DNA from: Polytrichum commune
Taxonomy: Eukaryota; Streptophyta; Polytrichopsida; Polytrichales; Polytrichaceae
Length of the DNA stretch: 64,000 nt
Assembly (NCBI GenBank): GCA_950295325.1
Contig: OX485806.1
Coordinates: 1,362,001-1,426,000, forward strand
Reading direction: 5' to 3'
Part shown: piece by piece, positions 12,254-24,033 of the stretch
Layout: every line of letters begins with the position of its first letter
Numbering within the stretch: the stretch's first letter is position 1
Position numbers and translations under genes: made by a program
Notes under the pieces: generated by a model
Told to the model about the DNA's origin: nothing
Seen by the model: the letters and a program-made list of their open reading frames with translations, nothing else
The model's database searches: none

Positions 12254-12648
12254 GGGCCGGTTTACACTACGGTGGAGAAGGCCTCCGGTCGGTCAAGAAT
12301 GCTTGGCCAAGACATGGTTATATGAGGCAAATGGTGGATGTGCCGGAGAAGAATTAAAGGCAATAAAATATTTTTATTGAGTTGGGCTTCTCCGGAGGAG
12401 GAGTTTCTTGTCCGGCCTCTTGAGGCCGGACAAAGAAACCCCTCCTCCGGAGAAGCCCAACTCCAAAAAGTGCCGCCATGTAGGCGGCCATGTCATTTTA
12501 TCATCCATGAGAAAAGTTCACCACCATTGTTTTCTTCACCTAGTGTAAACACCCACCGGTCAAGAGTTGCATTTTCGACCAATCACAATTGAGAAACGCC
12601 CTTTTTTTCATGACCGGAGGCCTTCTCCACCGTAGTGTAAACCGGCCC
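12254..12648. mobile_element. PIF/Harbinger-type MITE with perfect 38-bp ends
   Basis: A 395-bp element. The terminal inverted repeats are about 38 bp and match at every base I compared (GGGCCGGTTTACACTACGG at the start). TAA lies on both sides (12251-12253 and 12649-12651). The preserved ends suggest a young insertion. A long internal palindrome sits at 12381-12461. Confidence 0.85.
12381..12461. repeat. 39-bp-arm palindrome inside MITE
   Basis: The two arms (12381-12419 and 12422-12461) are inverse complements with one mismatch and one single-base indel around a 2-base centre. The arms are GC-rich (contain CTTCTCCGGAGGAGGAG). This is a second inverted repeat nested within the MITE's own ends. 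Confidence 0.8.
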
Positions 12649-12740
12649 TAAGCTTGTTCAAGTAATACACCCAATGCAATATTGGAGGCATCTATATGGA
12701 GATGCAACTCCAACTTCCAGTTTGGGCGATGAGGATGGGC

Positions 12741-13463
12741 ACATTGGTGTACTTCTCTTTTTTCAACTGACATATCAATATGATGAACAAAATAGAAACG
12801 AGATAAAATCGTATCCAAAAATGACTTCTGGCATCATCAAAAGGATCAAAACCACAAATTTTTCCTTTTTTTATGTTATGAAACATGCAATTAATGCAAG
12901 ATGATTAGATTTTTTTTTTAAAATTTGTGCAGGTAACCATTTTCTTCATAATTTTTAGGGGTCATGTGAATATAATCTTTTTCACTGTCGAAACGAGGAT
13001 TTTTCCTCTCATGATCATATAGGCCGGCCCCATATTATATTGATTATTGATCTTGGAATAGTCATCAACTTTTGAGCATATTGTCCAACCTCTATAGGAC
13101 ACGTTTTTTTTCATGGCCATTCTCAAATTTACACCTAGTCACGTACCACTCAAATATAGGTGTCCTTTCAAAATAAGTAACCAAAAAGAGACGCAAACCT
13201 TAATTGAAAAGATGGGCTTGTCACAAAACATAGCATTCTTTGACATTTATTGTAACAATTGTCAAATTTTATTTCCAATTTCATTCCCACATTGCACGCT
13301 AAACATTCAATTTATCCTTAAACTAACTAGATGCGGGTCATACCCAGGGTTTCCACCATGGGTTTAAGCTCCCGGTCTAAATTTGACAGCAAGATACCCA
13401 TGTGCCATGCCCCTAAACATAAACACGGTGTCCAACTCCAGGTAGCCCGAGGTTAGGATTGTT
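12741..13463. other. AT-rich DNA with a dispersed repeat
   Basis: No gene recognised. The stretch around 13.0-13.2 kb (ATGATCATATAGG, then a Tyr/Ile-rich AT tract) resembles sequence at about 4.6-4.7, 16.6-16.9 and 22.66-22.76 kb, so a decayed dispersed repeat family is present. Confidence 0.4.
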
Positions 13464-13466
13464 TGA

Positions 13467-14028
13467 GGGCCGCTTCACACTATGGCCGTCCAAGTCGAGA
13501 GGCCATGGGATTGAGTGGCCAAACTTTATTGAGAGTCCAAAGAAATGGGCTGAAAATAGCCAATAAAATATAGTAAGTGGAGTCTTCGGCTGGGCATGGT
13601 GTGAAGCCTCCAAAGGCCAAGCCCAAAGTCCAAACCTTTGGCCATGAACTCCCACGGCCTCTCAACTTGGACAGCCATAGTGTGAAGCCTCCAAAGGCCG
13701 AGCCCAAAGTCCAAACCCAAAGGAGCATCCCACTTTATTCCTTGCCCAAAACAACCCCTCCAATTTAACGGCCAAGATCTTGCCAATGATTGATATTTTT
13801 ATGAAAAAAACCGACGGCCTCTCGACCATAGTTTGGGTTTCCATTCCCACCCAAACTTTTTTCGAGAATCCATCGCCTTCTTCAAAAAGTAAACATTTAA
13901 AATTGCGACTGCCTTTGGACTTTGGCCTCTAGTGTGAAAGGTTGAGAGACCAAACTCATGGTTTCTTTACAATCTGATTGGTGGAAATTGACGGCCTCTC
14001 GACATTCGGCCATAGTGTGAAGCGCCCC
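13467..14028. mobile_element. PIF/Harbinger-like MITE
   Basis: A 562-bp element with ends GGGCCGCTTCACACTATGGCC and, inverted, GGGGCGCTTCACACTATGGCC. TGA lies on both sides (13464-13466 and 14029-14031). Internal copies of the end motif (CCATAGTGTGAAGCCTCC near 13590 and 13675) show internal duplication. The many short frames here are not genes. Confidence 0.7.
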
Positions 14029-14539
14029 TGAGCATTCGATCCTGTCTCCAAGGTTTTGACGGGGACCTACCCCCTTCTTCTCCTTCCGAAACGCATCCTC
14101 ATTCCCTTCCCAAGCGCTTGAATCTCCGTAGCTTCGGTGATTGCGTTGGGAGCTAGAGTTAGCTCAAACTTTCGCTGAGGAACTGGAGGTAGCTTGGGTT
14201 GAATGCGAACCGGATCATAGAACTGCGGAGCGTGCTGGTTTAATTAGGAGAGATGTGGATCTACAGGAGGGGAATTTGGGCGATGCAGTTGGGAGCGTCG
14301 TTTACCTCGACCTTGCATTGTGGATCCGGAGGAGGCGTGGATTGAGTGCGTGAGATGGATGGTTGGAACGCAAAGTGTGTTATGGATCGATCTACAAGAC
14401 AAGATCTTTGGCAATTGCGATAAGAATAAGCTGGACAATTTAGCTTCAGGTATGCTTCTTGGACCTCAAATTCAACAACTTCTTGATCCGAGTGAATGAT
14501 CGCCGGTGTTCATCCAGGTGTTTAGGGGATTCTGCAAGT

Positions 14540-14835
14540 GAATGTGAGAGCCCTGCTAGCAAAAAATTTGGGCGACTTCTCGAATTCCAGATTAAGCCTC
14601 AAAGGGCCAGCGCATTTAGTAGGTCGATTTTGTGAGTTCCATCAAAGTCCTGATGGGCTGACAAAATTCTGAGGCGACTTCTTGAGTTCCAGTGTGAGTC
14701 CCGAAGGCCTGGCAATTTTTTTGGAAAATTATGTGAGTTCCAGGATGAGCCCTGAGGGGCTGGGAAATTTTTTCAGTGGTTGTGTGAGTTCCAGCAAGAG
14801 CCCCAAAGGGCTGGAAATTTTTGTCAATGGTTTCC
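14540..14835. repeat. About 60-bp tandem repeat
   Basis: About four to five degenerate copies of a unit containing TGTGAGTTCCAG, a short spacer, GAGCCC, and GGGCTGG followed by an A/T run. The array abuts the Harbinger transposase relic and replaces the sequence expected after its IDGT motif. Confidence 0.65.
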
Positions 14836-15451
14836 GAATCTCAACGAGTGTACCGTCAATAAATCCGATGCAACCTGGAAAATGAGGGTTCAAATAACAC
14901 AAACGCCACCGCTTGACTGCATTGGGCCAAGATATCTCTTCAGCAAGTGCTTTGTTAATGCACAAAGCAATGAAAATCACATTCTCATACAAAGTCGACT
15001 GCGTGACATTTCATTGAAAAAACTCATCGCTAATTACATTATCATGCTTCAAATACATGATAAAGTCAAGCAAATGTTGCTCAAGTGTCAACTTCATGGG
15101 CTTGCCACTCATGATTCTCTCACAAGTTGTGCTATGGGCATTGTCGCAAATTGTAGGACACACAAGGAAAGCAAATTCATCAAATTTGGGATCCTCAAGA
15201 TTAGTCAAAACCTTGAGCGATGTAGGCACCTCGCGGATGTGGCTGAACATGTCCATAACTCCCACATTGGGATTGACAATTGATTGGCCACCTTCCTCCA
15301 ACTCATTTGGATTGAACAAGTTGTGGGTGTTGCATGTAGCCATCATCATGGTGCACATCAACAAAATTTCTTCCTCTAACTCTTGCAAGATTACATCATC
15401 CATGTTTGTTCCAAATATGTCATTAGAGTCCACAAACGGAATGTATTTCAA
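14836..15451 (-). pseudogene. PIF/Harbinger transposase (HARBI1-like) relic
   Basis: Two minus-strand frames read in order. The first (15451-15011) has a polar N-terminus, then KPMKLTLEQHLLDFIMYLKH, the usual start of the Harbinger nuclease region. The second (14992-14836) has SWPNAVKRWRLCYLNPHFPG followed by CIGFIDGTLVEIRKP; the D of IDGT is the first catalytic Asp of the DDE nuclease. The C-terminal half with the other catalytic residues is missing and the frame runs into the tandem repeat at 14540-14835. It is therefore inactive. It could have been a source for the Harbinger-type MITEs nearby. Confidence 0.75.
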
Positions 15452-15726
15452 GAAAAGAAAAAATAACGCCCTTACACATGACGGTACGAATGTATTCCAT
15501 AGAAATGAAGGCGGAAAAGTTAAGAAGGTTGATGAGATATTCCACTAGTATGTGGAACCATCATATTTGAAGAGAGCTGAACCAAAAGAGCTTTGGAACT
15601 TGAGAAAATACGTTGGTCTGCATAGATTAGTTGATGATAACTTGTGTGGAATGTGTCATGTGTTGGGAACCAACATGGGAACCCTTTATGTTTCATACCT
15701 AGTCGAGGTGGTGTTCTTCATCAAAA

Positions 15727-16230
15727 CCTAGCTTCAAGAAACACCTCCAATTGCTTCAAATCCTACAAACAATCAAATCTCCTTCTAATCTTGATATTTA
15801 TCAACAACCAAATTATTTATCTCGTAGAGAGCCTTCTTGTGCTCTTTCTACATACACCACCAATGTTGCCATAGTAACTCTTAGCCATTTCGGCAAATCA
15901 CCAAAACCTAGCTTGAAGAAACACCTATGGTTGCTTCAAATGATGATATCTCCTTCAAATCTTGCTCAATTTCCATATACAAACAATCTATCTTGTAAAG
16001 CTTATTGTCTTGTTTCCATAGACACCAAGATCACATCCTAACTCTTAGCTTTTGGGTGCAGTGACTACAAAACCTACCATCAAGAAACACCTCCAATTGC
16101 TTTGAACAATGACATTTGCTTCAAATCTTGCACGTTTTTCACAACACCCACAATCTATACTGTAAAGGTTCTCATGCTCTTTTTTTGTAGAAGCCAAGGT
16201 AGCCTTCCAATTCCTAGCCAATTGGGCTTA
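15727..16230. repeat. Tandem repeat, about 170-bp unit, three copies
   Basis: Three diverged copies begin near 15727, 15904 and 16071, each starting AAACCTA followed by TCAAGAAACACCT (or TGAAGAAACACCT). No coding function recognised. Confidence 0.7.
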
Positions 16231-16926
16231 GTGAACATTTGAAAATCATTCCACTATTCATGTCGACTTTTGGAATTTCTACCTCGATTCTTGAAGGTAG
16301 GTAATGAGATTATGCTCTTTGGATTCGAAATCTCAATAGTTTTTAGTTGGTACTTCACCCACAACTAGAAGTGCAAGAGTGAGAACATAGTGAGTGGTTG
16401 AAGATTCAAGTGTAATTAGCGTTGTATGATGGTGTACATTGTGGGCCACGCTATAGAGTTGTGAAGGGTAAGAACTATTGTGCCAGCTTACTTACCATAA
16501 TTAGTGTAGCTTCAAGTGAAAAAAGAAAAGAAAAAGAAAACAATGATTTTGGATTGACACATTTACTTTGAAATACTTGCAACCACTTTACCATGGTTTC
16601 TTAGGCCATGCAAGGTAGATGGGTCTAGAACGGTCATATTTTGTGACTGCCCACTTCTCCTAGGATATGAAACACGCACTAACTATGAAATGGTTAGGAA
16701 ATCCAAATTGAGGCCATGTCCACTTTCCTCATAATTCTTGAAGCTCATACAAACATATTGTTCATTATCATAGTGAAGATTCTTGTACTCATTAAATGGT
16801 CATATAAGTCTCTTCCCCGATTATGTTGAATATTGAACCTAAAATGGTTGTCAAATTTTAAACACGTAGCCCAATCTTTTTCATACATACCTTTTTAGTA
16901 TCCATTCTTAAAGCCACACCAAGATA
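16231..16926. other. Intergenic DNA, no gene seen
   Basis: AT-rich. It includes one copy of the dispersed repeat also seen near 4.6, 13.0 and 22.7 kb (GGTCATATAAG...GATTATGTTGA). Confidence 0.4.
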
Positions 16927-16927
16927 C

Positions 16928-17297
16928 ACTAAATATGATATTTAGTGTCACCAAATCTAATTGTCTTGCTTGACACTAATTGTAAACCGCGGTATAGCAT
17001 CACAAACACTAAATGTTAACCCAACATCATTTGTCATTCCTTGTCAATTTTCCGGTAAATTATAGACTTACAAGTGTTGCAGTTACCGTCACTTACCAAG
17101 TGATTTTTCATCCAACTTTCAATCACTCATGACAATATTTCATCACAAGTTGTTGACAATAGGAGGTCGGGTTTTGGCCAATGGATGAACACATCCATCA
17201 TCAATTACAATATTTGTTCACTTATTCATAAGAAGTGTCATATGATAAGTTACCATAGTGACATAACATACCATATGACATTAAATATCATATTTAA
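16928..17297. mobile_element. MITE with self-palindromic ends
   Basis: About 370 bp bounded by inverse copies of a sequence like ACTAAATATGATATTTAGTG. Each end is itself a palindrome around TATGATA. A related single end occurs at about 8741 (ACTAAATACGATATTTAGTG). No clear target duplication. Confidence 0.5.
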
Positions 17298-18000
17298 GGT
17301 AGAGGGTGCTAAAACCAACACCTATCAATGCCTCGCAATCACCGAGATTCTACTACCTTGAAGCTTTCCCCATGGTGTAGGAGTGTTTGGACCCACCAAG
17401 TGACGTTTTTAGGTGCTATTAGTGGCACCACCTCATAGCGACCTCCACTACCTTCATGTAGGGTACGTAACGGGCTCCACTCTATCTCAAGTTGGTTCAA
17501 GGTGGCTTTAGGGTGGCTTATCAATGCCTATTCTAGCCATTCTATACATTGCAGGGGGTGCCATTCTATTCACAAAGTCACGAAGGTAAGCCCACAAAGC
17601 ACAAAGGGGGTTGGTACCCAGGATGCAAGGTGATGGTTTTGCAAGCAAACTAGGTGGGATCATGGAGGTGGCCATGTGGCTTTGCGCATCGTTACTAGTT
17701 GGTCTTTGATCTAGCTTGGTTCTAGTACCCAACTATGTTGTGTTGATTCTAGGCAATGAGGGTGGAGGTCCTCATCATATCCAAGGTCGTCATACACGGG
17801 ACCTATATATTGGTTTAAGGAAGCTAGTGGTTTTGACTTTGAATATTCATCAAATATCTAATTAAAACTAAAAATATTTTTCTTTCTTGATACCCATGTT
17901 TAGAACAAAGGCTAATGTGTGTGTGTGAGAGTGAGATCAACCATGTAGCAATATGTATGTGCAATAGCTTAAAGTGTTGGTTTAAGCGCACCCTCTATCT
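17297..18000. mobile_element. TIR element, about 700 bp
   Basis: The left end GGTAGAGGGTGCTAAAACC and right end (inverse GATAGAGGGTGCGCTTAAACC) form imperfect inverted repeats that continue to CAACAC. Short frames inside are not convincing genes. A possible TTA duplication is one base out of register. Confidence 0.5.
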
Positions 18001-19064
18001 TAGTGTACATATCACATAGGGGTAGAAATATGATACATGTGTGGGTGTCACAGTTTCCTATCTTTCAAGTCTCGTATACCGTCCTACCTAGACAGTTTCA
18101 AACCTAAAGAATCGAAGCTCTATTTTATTTCCCAAAACAGATTTCAGCAAACTTGAAAAAAATCAATAGTTCTCAAATCTTTAATACTTTCTGCTGCTAG
18201 ATTGTTTAAAATAGGATTTCTGTAATTTTTGTTGTTTTATCGGAAGCAACCACGTAGGTGGGCTGGTATTCTTCAAGCTTGCTAAATGCACCATAGCATT
18301 TTCAATGGAAGGATTGAGCACCAGTGTTCAATATTGAAGACTTCAACACCTGTCAAATGCAATTTTGGCCGTAATTGTTTTTGGTTGGGGGTGGCACTTC
18401 ACAAAAATTTGCTCTGCGAAGTTTCCACCCTTCACAGTGAAGGCCTCTCCAAAAACTACCTGTCATGAAATACAGTGGCTGCAATTTGCAAATTATAGGA
18501 ACATGGTTGGACTTCAATCTTAGCATTCTAACAGACACTTCCAAATTCCAATAATTCTTGTAATTTCAACTTTGCAACTTCGACTCGGGAGAGACTGCAA
18601 CTTCGGGTTGGCAAGCACAACTATATGTGAGCGTGGATTTTCCAAACAGAATTGGGTGAAGAGAGATCGCAAAAGTCGATTGAGACTTGAAACATTGGAT
18701 GCATTGATGTGAGTGTCATAATTATGCGGTCTTCCGATGGATAAAATGGAGTGGGCTAGAATTTTTGACACTTGGAAATCGACCAAAAACCGGAGGGCTT
18801 GGCCTTTGGAGTGGGATGATGATTAAGTGCATTATGTAGGGAATCGAAATAATTATAGTGCATCATTTTATTGCATGTACTTCTTCAATATAGTGAGACA
18901 TCATATTATATTCAATACAAAACGGCCAATATCAAGTTTTTGTTTTTGTGAAGTGTTGCAAAAAAGTTTGAAAGTTTGAGTGAAGTGTGATTATTTTCAA
19001 GCCCTTCACATTGAAATGCATGTGCACACTTCGAACTTGAACACTGATCCACACCACTGCTCGG
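18001..19064. other. Intergenic DNA, no gene seen
   Basis: No coding or repeat structure I can support. Confidence 0.35.
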
Positions 19065-19260
19065 GGAGAACCGGAAGTTAGTTGCAAATGAACCGGTTGA
19101 GTTTGAAAAATAACCTGTTGAAGTTGGAGACTTCCGGATCATTTTAGAGGAATCTAAAGAAGAATATACCTCAAATGAATAAAGCAAAACTGGAAGATGA
19201 TTTCAACATGTAACCGGTTGGATTTAGAATCAGTAGGATCTTGACCGACTATATATGCCC
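19065..19260. repeat. Third copy of foldback-family repeat
   Basis: About 200 bp with AACCGGAAGTTAGTTGC through ATGTAACCGGTTGGATTTAG, in the orientation of the left arm at 9456-9612. Flanked by two similar short motifs (CTGATCCACACCA near 19046 and CTGATCCGCACCA near 19278). Confidence 0.6.
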
Positions 19261-20003
19261 AAAAACTTCCCGGGCACTGATCCGCACCATAGGTTGATGT
19301 TGGACTTGGTGGGCCCATGTCGGCCCAAAGATAGCCCAATTTCCGAATGCCCGTGGAGGATGGTTGCAAAATGGGGAGTCGTTTTAGTATTTTAATCCAA
19401 CGATTCTCTTAAAACACTAGATTGCCCTATTCGTGTGGATTACCATTCCGAGTTACACATTGTCATAGCATTTTACCGACAATATCACTTTTCACACAGA
19501 TAACATAAATAGTTATTATGCACATCTAAGAATATGATGTAACTTAATTGGTAAACAAAAATGTTGATAAAAAGTTATAGCACTATGTAACTCCAAATGG
19601 TAACTCACATTATAGTAGAGGCGTTTATAACTGATCATTTAAGATATTATGCGCCGAACCTGGAGAGGTATAAGGTCAACAAATATTTCCCGTGGAGGAA
19701 AATAAAAATCATGAGGACTGCAATTTTTTTTGGTAATTTTTTTCTTTAAATTGAAGTCATTATGGATTTTTTAAGTTAGAAGTTGGCCCGAACATATTAC
19801 CAATGTCTAAAGTCTGCCATAATTGCTCATTTTGTGAGGAGCTTCAACACTCACAACTAGGGACCTGTGTCATGGCACTATTAGTTATGGTCTAAGCAAA
19901 ATTTAGTTCCAACATGATACAAATATCAATATCCTATAGATTACCAATAAGGTTTTGGTCGGGAATAGGTGGTTCGACTCTAATAGGACAAGTTAGTGTA
20001 TAG
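19261..20003. other. Intergenic DNA, partial TIR end
   Basis: No gene seen. One copy of the TAGTAGAGGCG end motif occurs near 19615, related to the element at 20004. Confidence 0.35.
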
Positions 20004-20375
20004 TAGAGGCGCCTATTTCCGGTCAGGTGCCCATTAGCAATCTACACGGTACTGTAATTTCGATCACGTTGGGACTCAATTTCGATCAAGCTGGGTCTCA
20101 ATTTCGATCATGCCGAAACACGTGTCTTGGTTTTGAGTGCTAAACTAAGGAAAAATGAACAGTTATGACAAACTTTGTACATTCGGTAATTTGTTCAAGC
20201 CAACTTTTGGCATAAAAAAACTACAATAATTCTAGTTTAAGGAATGATGTTACCGAAAATTTTGAAATACTCCCGATTTCTATCTTCCTACATGGCAAAA
20301 ATTACACCGCCTTTATACTTCTCCAAATCTGTCACATAATTTTATAAGTCATCGGTTATGGGTGCCTCTACTCTA
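20004..20375. mobile_element. Small TIR element (MITE)
   Basis: The left end TAGTAGAGGCGCCTATTTCC and the right end, inverse TAGAGTAGAGGCACCCATAACC, are imperfect inverted repeats. Length about 370 bp. No coding capacity and no certain target duplication. Confidence 0.5.
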
Positions 20376-21133
20376 GTCAATGGAGAATACGTGGGACATC
20401 TATATGTCTAAGTTAGGTGTTGGTTACGAGGTGGGGCCTGGTTTTTGCCACATCACTGGGGGATGAGTATCGGCTGTAATTGAGAGTATAAAGCATTGCT
20501 CAACTCATGTGAGATCGAGGCTCCTCCATGTTTTAAATTTTCATCGAATAACCCTTCCACACGATGAAAGTCCGATTTGGGCTTCTTATAGATACTAATG
20601 AGAGCTTGTTGTTTTGCAAGATTATCTATTCTTCATGATACTTGGACATGTGAAGTAACTTGCTAGGGGTTTGATAAATATTTTGTATCATCTAATATAA
20701 AGAACGGATACATAATTAGCATGAACGTACTAAAAGTATATGAACATAAACTATATGGTCTTATTGTGGGCACTTCCCACTCCACATAAAAAGTCAATAG
20801 TTGCTTTAAACTAAGAAGTGTCTCATCATGTTAGCAATTGCAAGTCATGAAGATTGTCATTTCAAATTTCACAACCAAATTTAAAATGTCATAGTGAAGA
20901 ATCTCACTCTCTTTTATTGATGACATAGGTCTATCTGAATGTGTTAAATGTTGCATCTAAGAGAATGTCTATGTGTCAAGCACACACTCCATCATGACAT
21001 ATGTCATTTTTGGTATATAAATTTGTATACCACTTAAATGTTAGTGTCCCTTAAAGAGGGGTGACTTCACATGATGTTTGCAAATAGTTTTACAAACCTT
21101 TGCTCCGAAACCTCCCCTCCCTCATTACATTAA

Positions 21134-21427
21134 GAGCCATTTCACATGGGGTCCCAAGTCCCACTCATGTTAGAAAGTCCCAACATGGAGACCAAGTCCC
21201 AACTTTTGAGCTTCAAGAAATCGTTAAAATATGGTTAATTATCATTAGAGTTGGATCATGATTATTTTAAAAAAAACATTTGCAAGACTTGAATTGAGAA
21301 AAGGGTCTAGCTTTTTGATCGACCCAACACTCAAACACATCTCCCAAGCCTCACCTCCAAGAAATATTGCCATGTAGGCATCCATGTCATACTCGGGACA
21401 TAGGTCTTGGGACACCGTGTGAAGTGG
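21134..21427. mobile_element. Harbinger-like MITE, 294 bp
   Basis: TAA lies on both sides (21131-21133, 21428-21430). Left end GAGCCATTTCACATGGGGTCCC; the inverse of the right end is CCACTTCACACGGTGTCCC. Similar in style to the 13467 element. Confidence 0.55.
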
Positions 21428-21659
21428 TAAGTCGCAACTTCCATGCTATCAACGGTTGAGAATGCACGGATGAACCTCATGTGACTTGGAGACACGTGTC
21501 CTTAGAAAGTGTCTGTATTTCTCAAGACGAGGTCAAGCGAGGCAAAGTCTCATGTGTGCCAGCGTTCAAACTAAGCTACCATCAGGGAAGAAACCCAAAA
21601 AATCGCTGACTCCACTCTCCAGGTTCTGGGCATTGGGAACGGGGACTTGGCGAACCACG

Positions 21660-22515
21660 ATGGTGCGGAGGAAACCCACCTTTGCCCCCCCTCCCTCCTT
21701 CTTCTTATTCGTCTTCCTCCTCCTCCTCCTCCTTTCTCCCATAGCCACGGCTCTCCTAAGTCCGGCTGCTGCTTGCTGCCTCTCGTTGTCTGTCGGTGGA
21801 CGATCTCTTCTTCCTGCTGCTGCCACCTCTTCACGCCTCCTAAGGTATGCTGTTCGATTCGTTCAGCTTCTGTCGTTTAGATTTACACAACGCAACTTGT
21901 GTTGCATGAGCATAGCTATGACGAAGCATCAGCAAAAGCTCGGAATGAAAATCGGACCTCCCCCTGATTTCTTCTTCCTCCTCCTCCTTCTTTCTCCTTG
22001 TCCCCCTGCCATAACCACGGCTCTCCTGAGTCCGCTGCTGCTTGCTGCCTCTCATTGTCTGTTGGTGGACGATCTCTTCTTCCTGCTGCTGCCACCTCTT
22101 CACGCCTCCTAAGGTATGTAGGTGCTGTTTGGTTCGTTCAGCTTCTGCCGTTTAGATTCACACAACGCAACTTGTGTTGCATGAGCACAGCTACGACGAA
22201 GCATCAGCAAAAGCTCGGAACGAAAATCGGACCTCCCCCTGATTTCTTCTTCCTCCTCCTCCTCCTTCTTTCTCCTTGTCCCCCTGCCATAGCCACGGCT
22301 CCCCTGAGTCCGGCTGCTGCTTGCTGCCTCTCGTTGTCTGTCGGTGGACGATCTTTCTTCCTGCTGCTGCCACCTCTTCACGCCTCCTAAGGTATGCTGT
22401 TTGATTCGTTCAGCTTCTGCTGTTTAGATTTACACAACGCAACTTGTGTTGCATGAGCATAGCTACGACGAAGCATCAGCAAAAGCTCGGAATGAAAATC
22501 GGACCTCCCCCTGAT
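21660..22515. repeat. Tandem array of about 270-bp units, pyrimidine-rich
   Basis: Three diverged copies; the segment CGCCTCCTAAGGTATG recurs near 21833, 22102 and 22380 (spacings about 269 and 278 bp). Each unit has a CTC-rich tract, a segment coding for Leu/Pro-rich residues in one frame, and a conserved tail ending GATTTC. CTAAG|GTATG looks like a splice donor, so the array might be a duplicated leader exon, but no downstream gene is recognised. The ORF at 21486-22112 spans the repeat and is probably not a real protein. Confidence 0.65.
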
Positions 22516-23889
22516 TTCATCATGGTTACTGGCAGTGCATGTTTCTTGATTTCGTGAGTGACATATTAGATCCTCCCAGTTGTGTCCACTATTGAGTGTG
22601 TTGTAGTTAATAAAATCCGAAGTCGTACTAGTCCAATCTCTTTTAAGCATGTGTTTGTTTTATGGTAGTTCTTCTTTATCTCCCCGAACCACACACCAAT
22701 CAAATATAGGGGTCCAATCAAGAAACGTAACCGAATGACACCCACATACCTTAGTGAGAGGCAGGGGTTCACTGTTCCGGTGCTTGGAGTCATGCATGGT
22801 GTTGTGGATTTCTTTGTGTTCTCTTTCTATTGGAGGAGTTGTTATTCCATTCCGGATTGATGAACATAGGTTAGAGGGAAAGAACATCAACTCTATTGCA
22901 CTTTTCAAAAGATTCTTCGATTAGCTGGATCCATGATTTGGTATATTAAGCTAAAGCTAAAGCTGAAAGGACTTTGAGGAAGCATCCCTCGGATTGCAAA
23001 CTCCCAATTTTGTCGGCGGTGGTCTTGTGGCTGCAGGAACTTGGCTGTTGCTCTAAGTTGGGTAGTGGTTGTTCCGAGAGAGCTTTTGCTGGAGCAAACG
23101 AGAACATTTGTTATAGAAATTATAGGGACTCCGTGAAGAATGATGGCATGCCATCAAAGGTTGGAGGTGAATTTGAAGATCAATATTGAAACATAAACAC
23201 CATCTTCACATGTATTTTTGATCTATTCCAAGGTGTCCATAACTTTCTCAACACCAAGATTGTTAGTTGTGACATTTCAAAATTTTGATTTCTTTGGGTA
23301 TATAGTGGTCAATGATTCTATTTTTCATTTCCTTTCACTTCAAAGTAATAATAAATTGAACAAGTTTTTTTGTTGACCCCACACGAGTCATTGTCAGCGG
23401 GGATATTACATCATTTGTGAGGATTGGATTCATCAATATGGAATGGTTGTGCAATACTATGCACAACCATCTACAAAAAGTTAGTAAAGAATGTGAAATA
23501 CGTAGTTGAGGAGGTGTGCACTACCAGTTAGTTTCAAAAGAGCTCACAATTTTTTACCTACGCACGAAATACATACACTTATTAAGAAATGTACAAATTT
23601 GAAACATTTATTGAAGTGTTTTTGCTTAAATTTGGTAAGTCTTAACAAATGTTTATAGAATTTGAGAGCTTATTCACAATGGATGGCAAATGTTTGTAAG
23701 GAATATATATTAGAGTTGAGGTCGAGCGGAGGACATTATGTCCCGACCTATTCAATGTATTTTTATTTATTGTATGTTAATTAATTGATTTCTACATATG
23801 ACTAATACAAGTTCCAATATGATTTCGATCGTGTATGATTTGATACCAATGTCTACACAGAAGAGTATTGTGCACCTCATAATAAAAAC
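22516..23889. promoter_or_regulatory. Upstream region of the receptor gene
   Basis: No recognisable gene. A TATA-like tract (GGAATATATATTAGAG) at about 23700 lies 330 bp before the likely start codon and could be the core promoter; this is inference. Contains one copy of the dispersed AT-rich repeat near 22.66-22.76 kb. Confidence 0.3.
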
Positions 23890-24033
23890 ATGGGTTGCCT
23901 CTTATATTGCATTAATACGGAATTTTTTGGATTCATAGGTGTTGTGCTGCAAACCTTGACATTATCATCACAAATCTTCACACGGAAAGTCAAATATCAA
24001 AACAACAAATTTTCTTGTTGTAAGACTTCCAAA

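Larger units (their letters stand above)
12021..12740 (-). pseudogene. Gypsy RNase H region, split by a MITE
   Basis: Reading the minus strand across the MITE gives NWKLELHLHIDASNIALGV, then YYLNKLRHHILGIKALFYN, then DHMALVHVIHKPQVSGQVAR and WLLLFLEYDFTVVHK. These are the RNase H domain of Ty3/Gypsy pol; the catalytic Asp of the DAS motif is kept. Small frameshifts separate the blocks. Removing the MITE at 12254-12648 and one TAA restores continuous similarity, so the MITE entered after the retroelement. Confidence 0.8.

Noticed and set aside
15057-15548. 163-codon plus-strand frame
   Set aside because: Antisense shadow of the Harbinger transposase relic.
21486-22112. 208-codon frame over the CT-rich repeat
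   Set aside because: Repeats with the DNA unit, Leu/Pro/Ser low complexity, other frames equally open.
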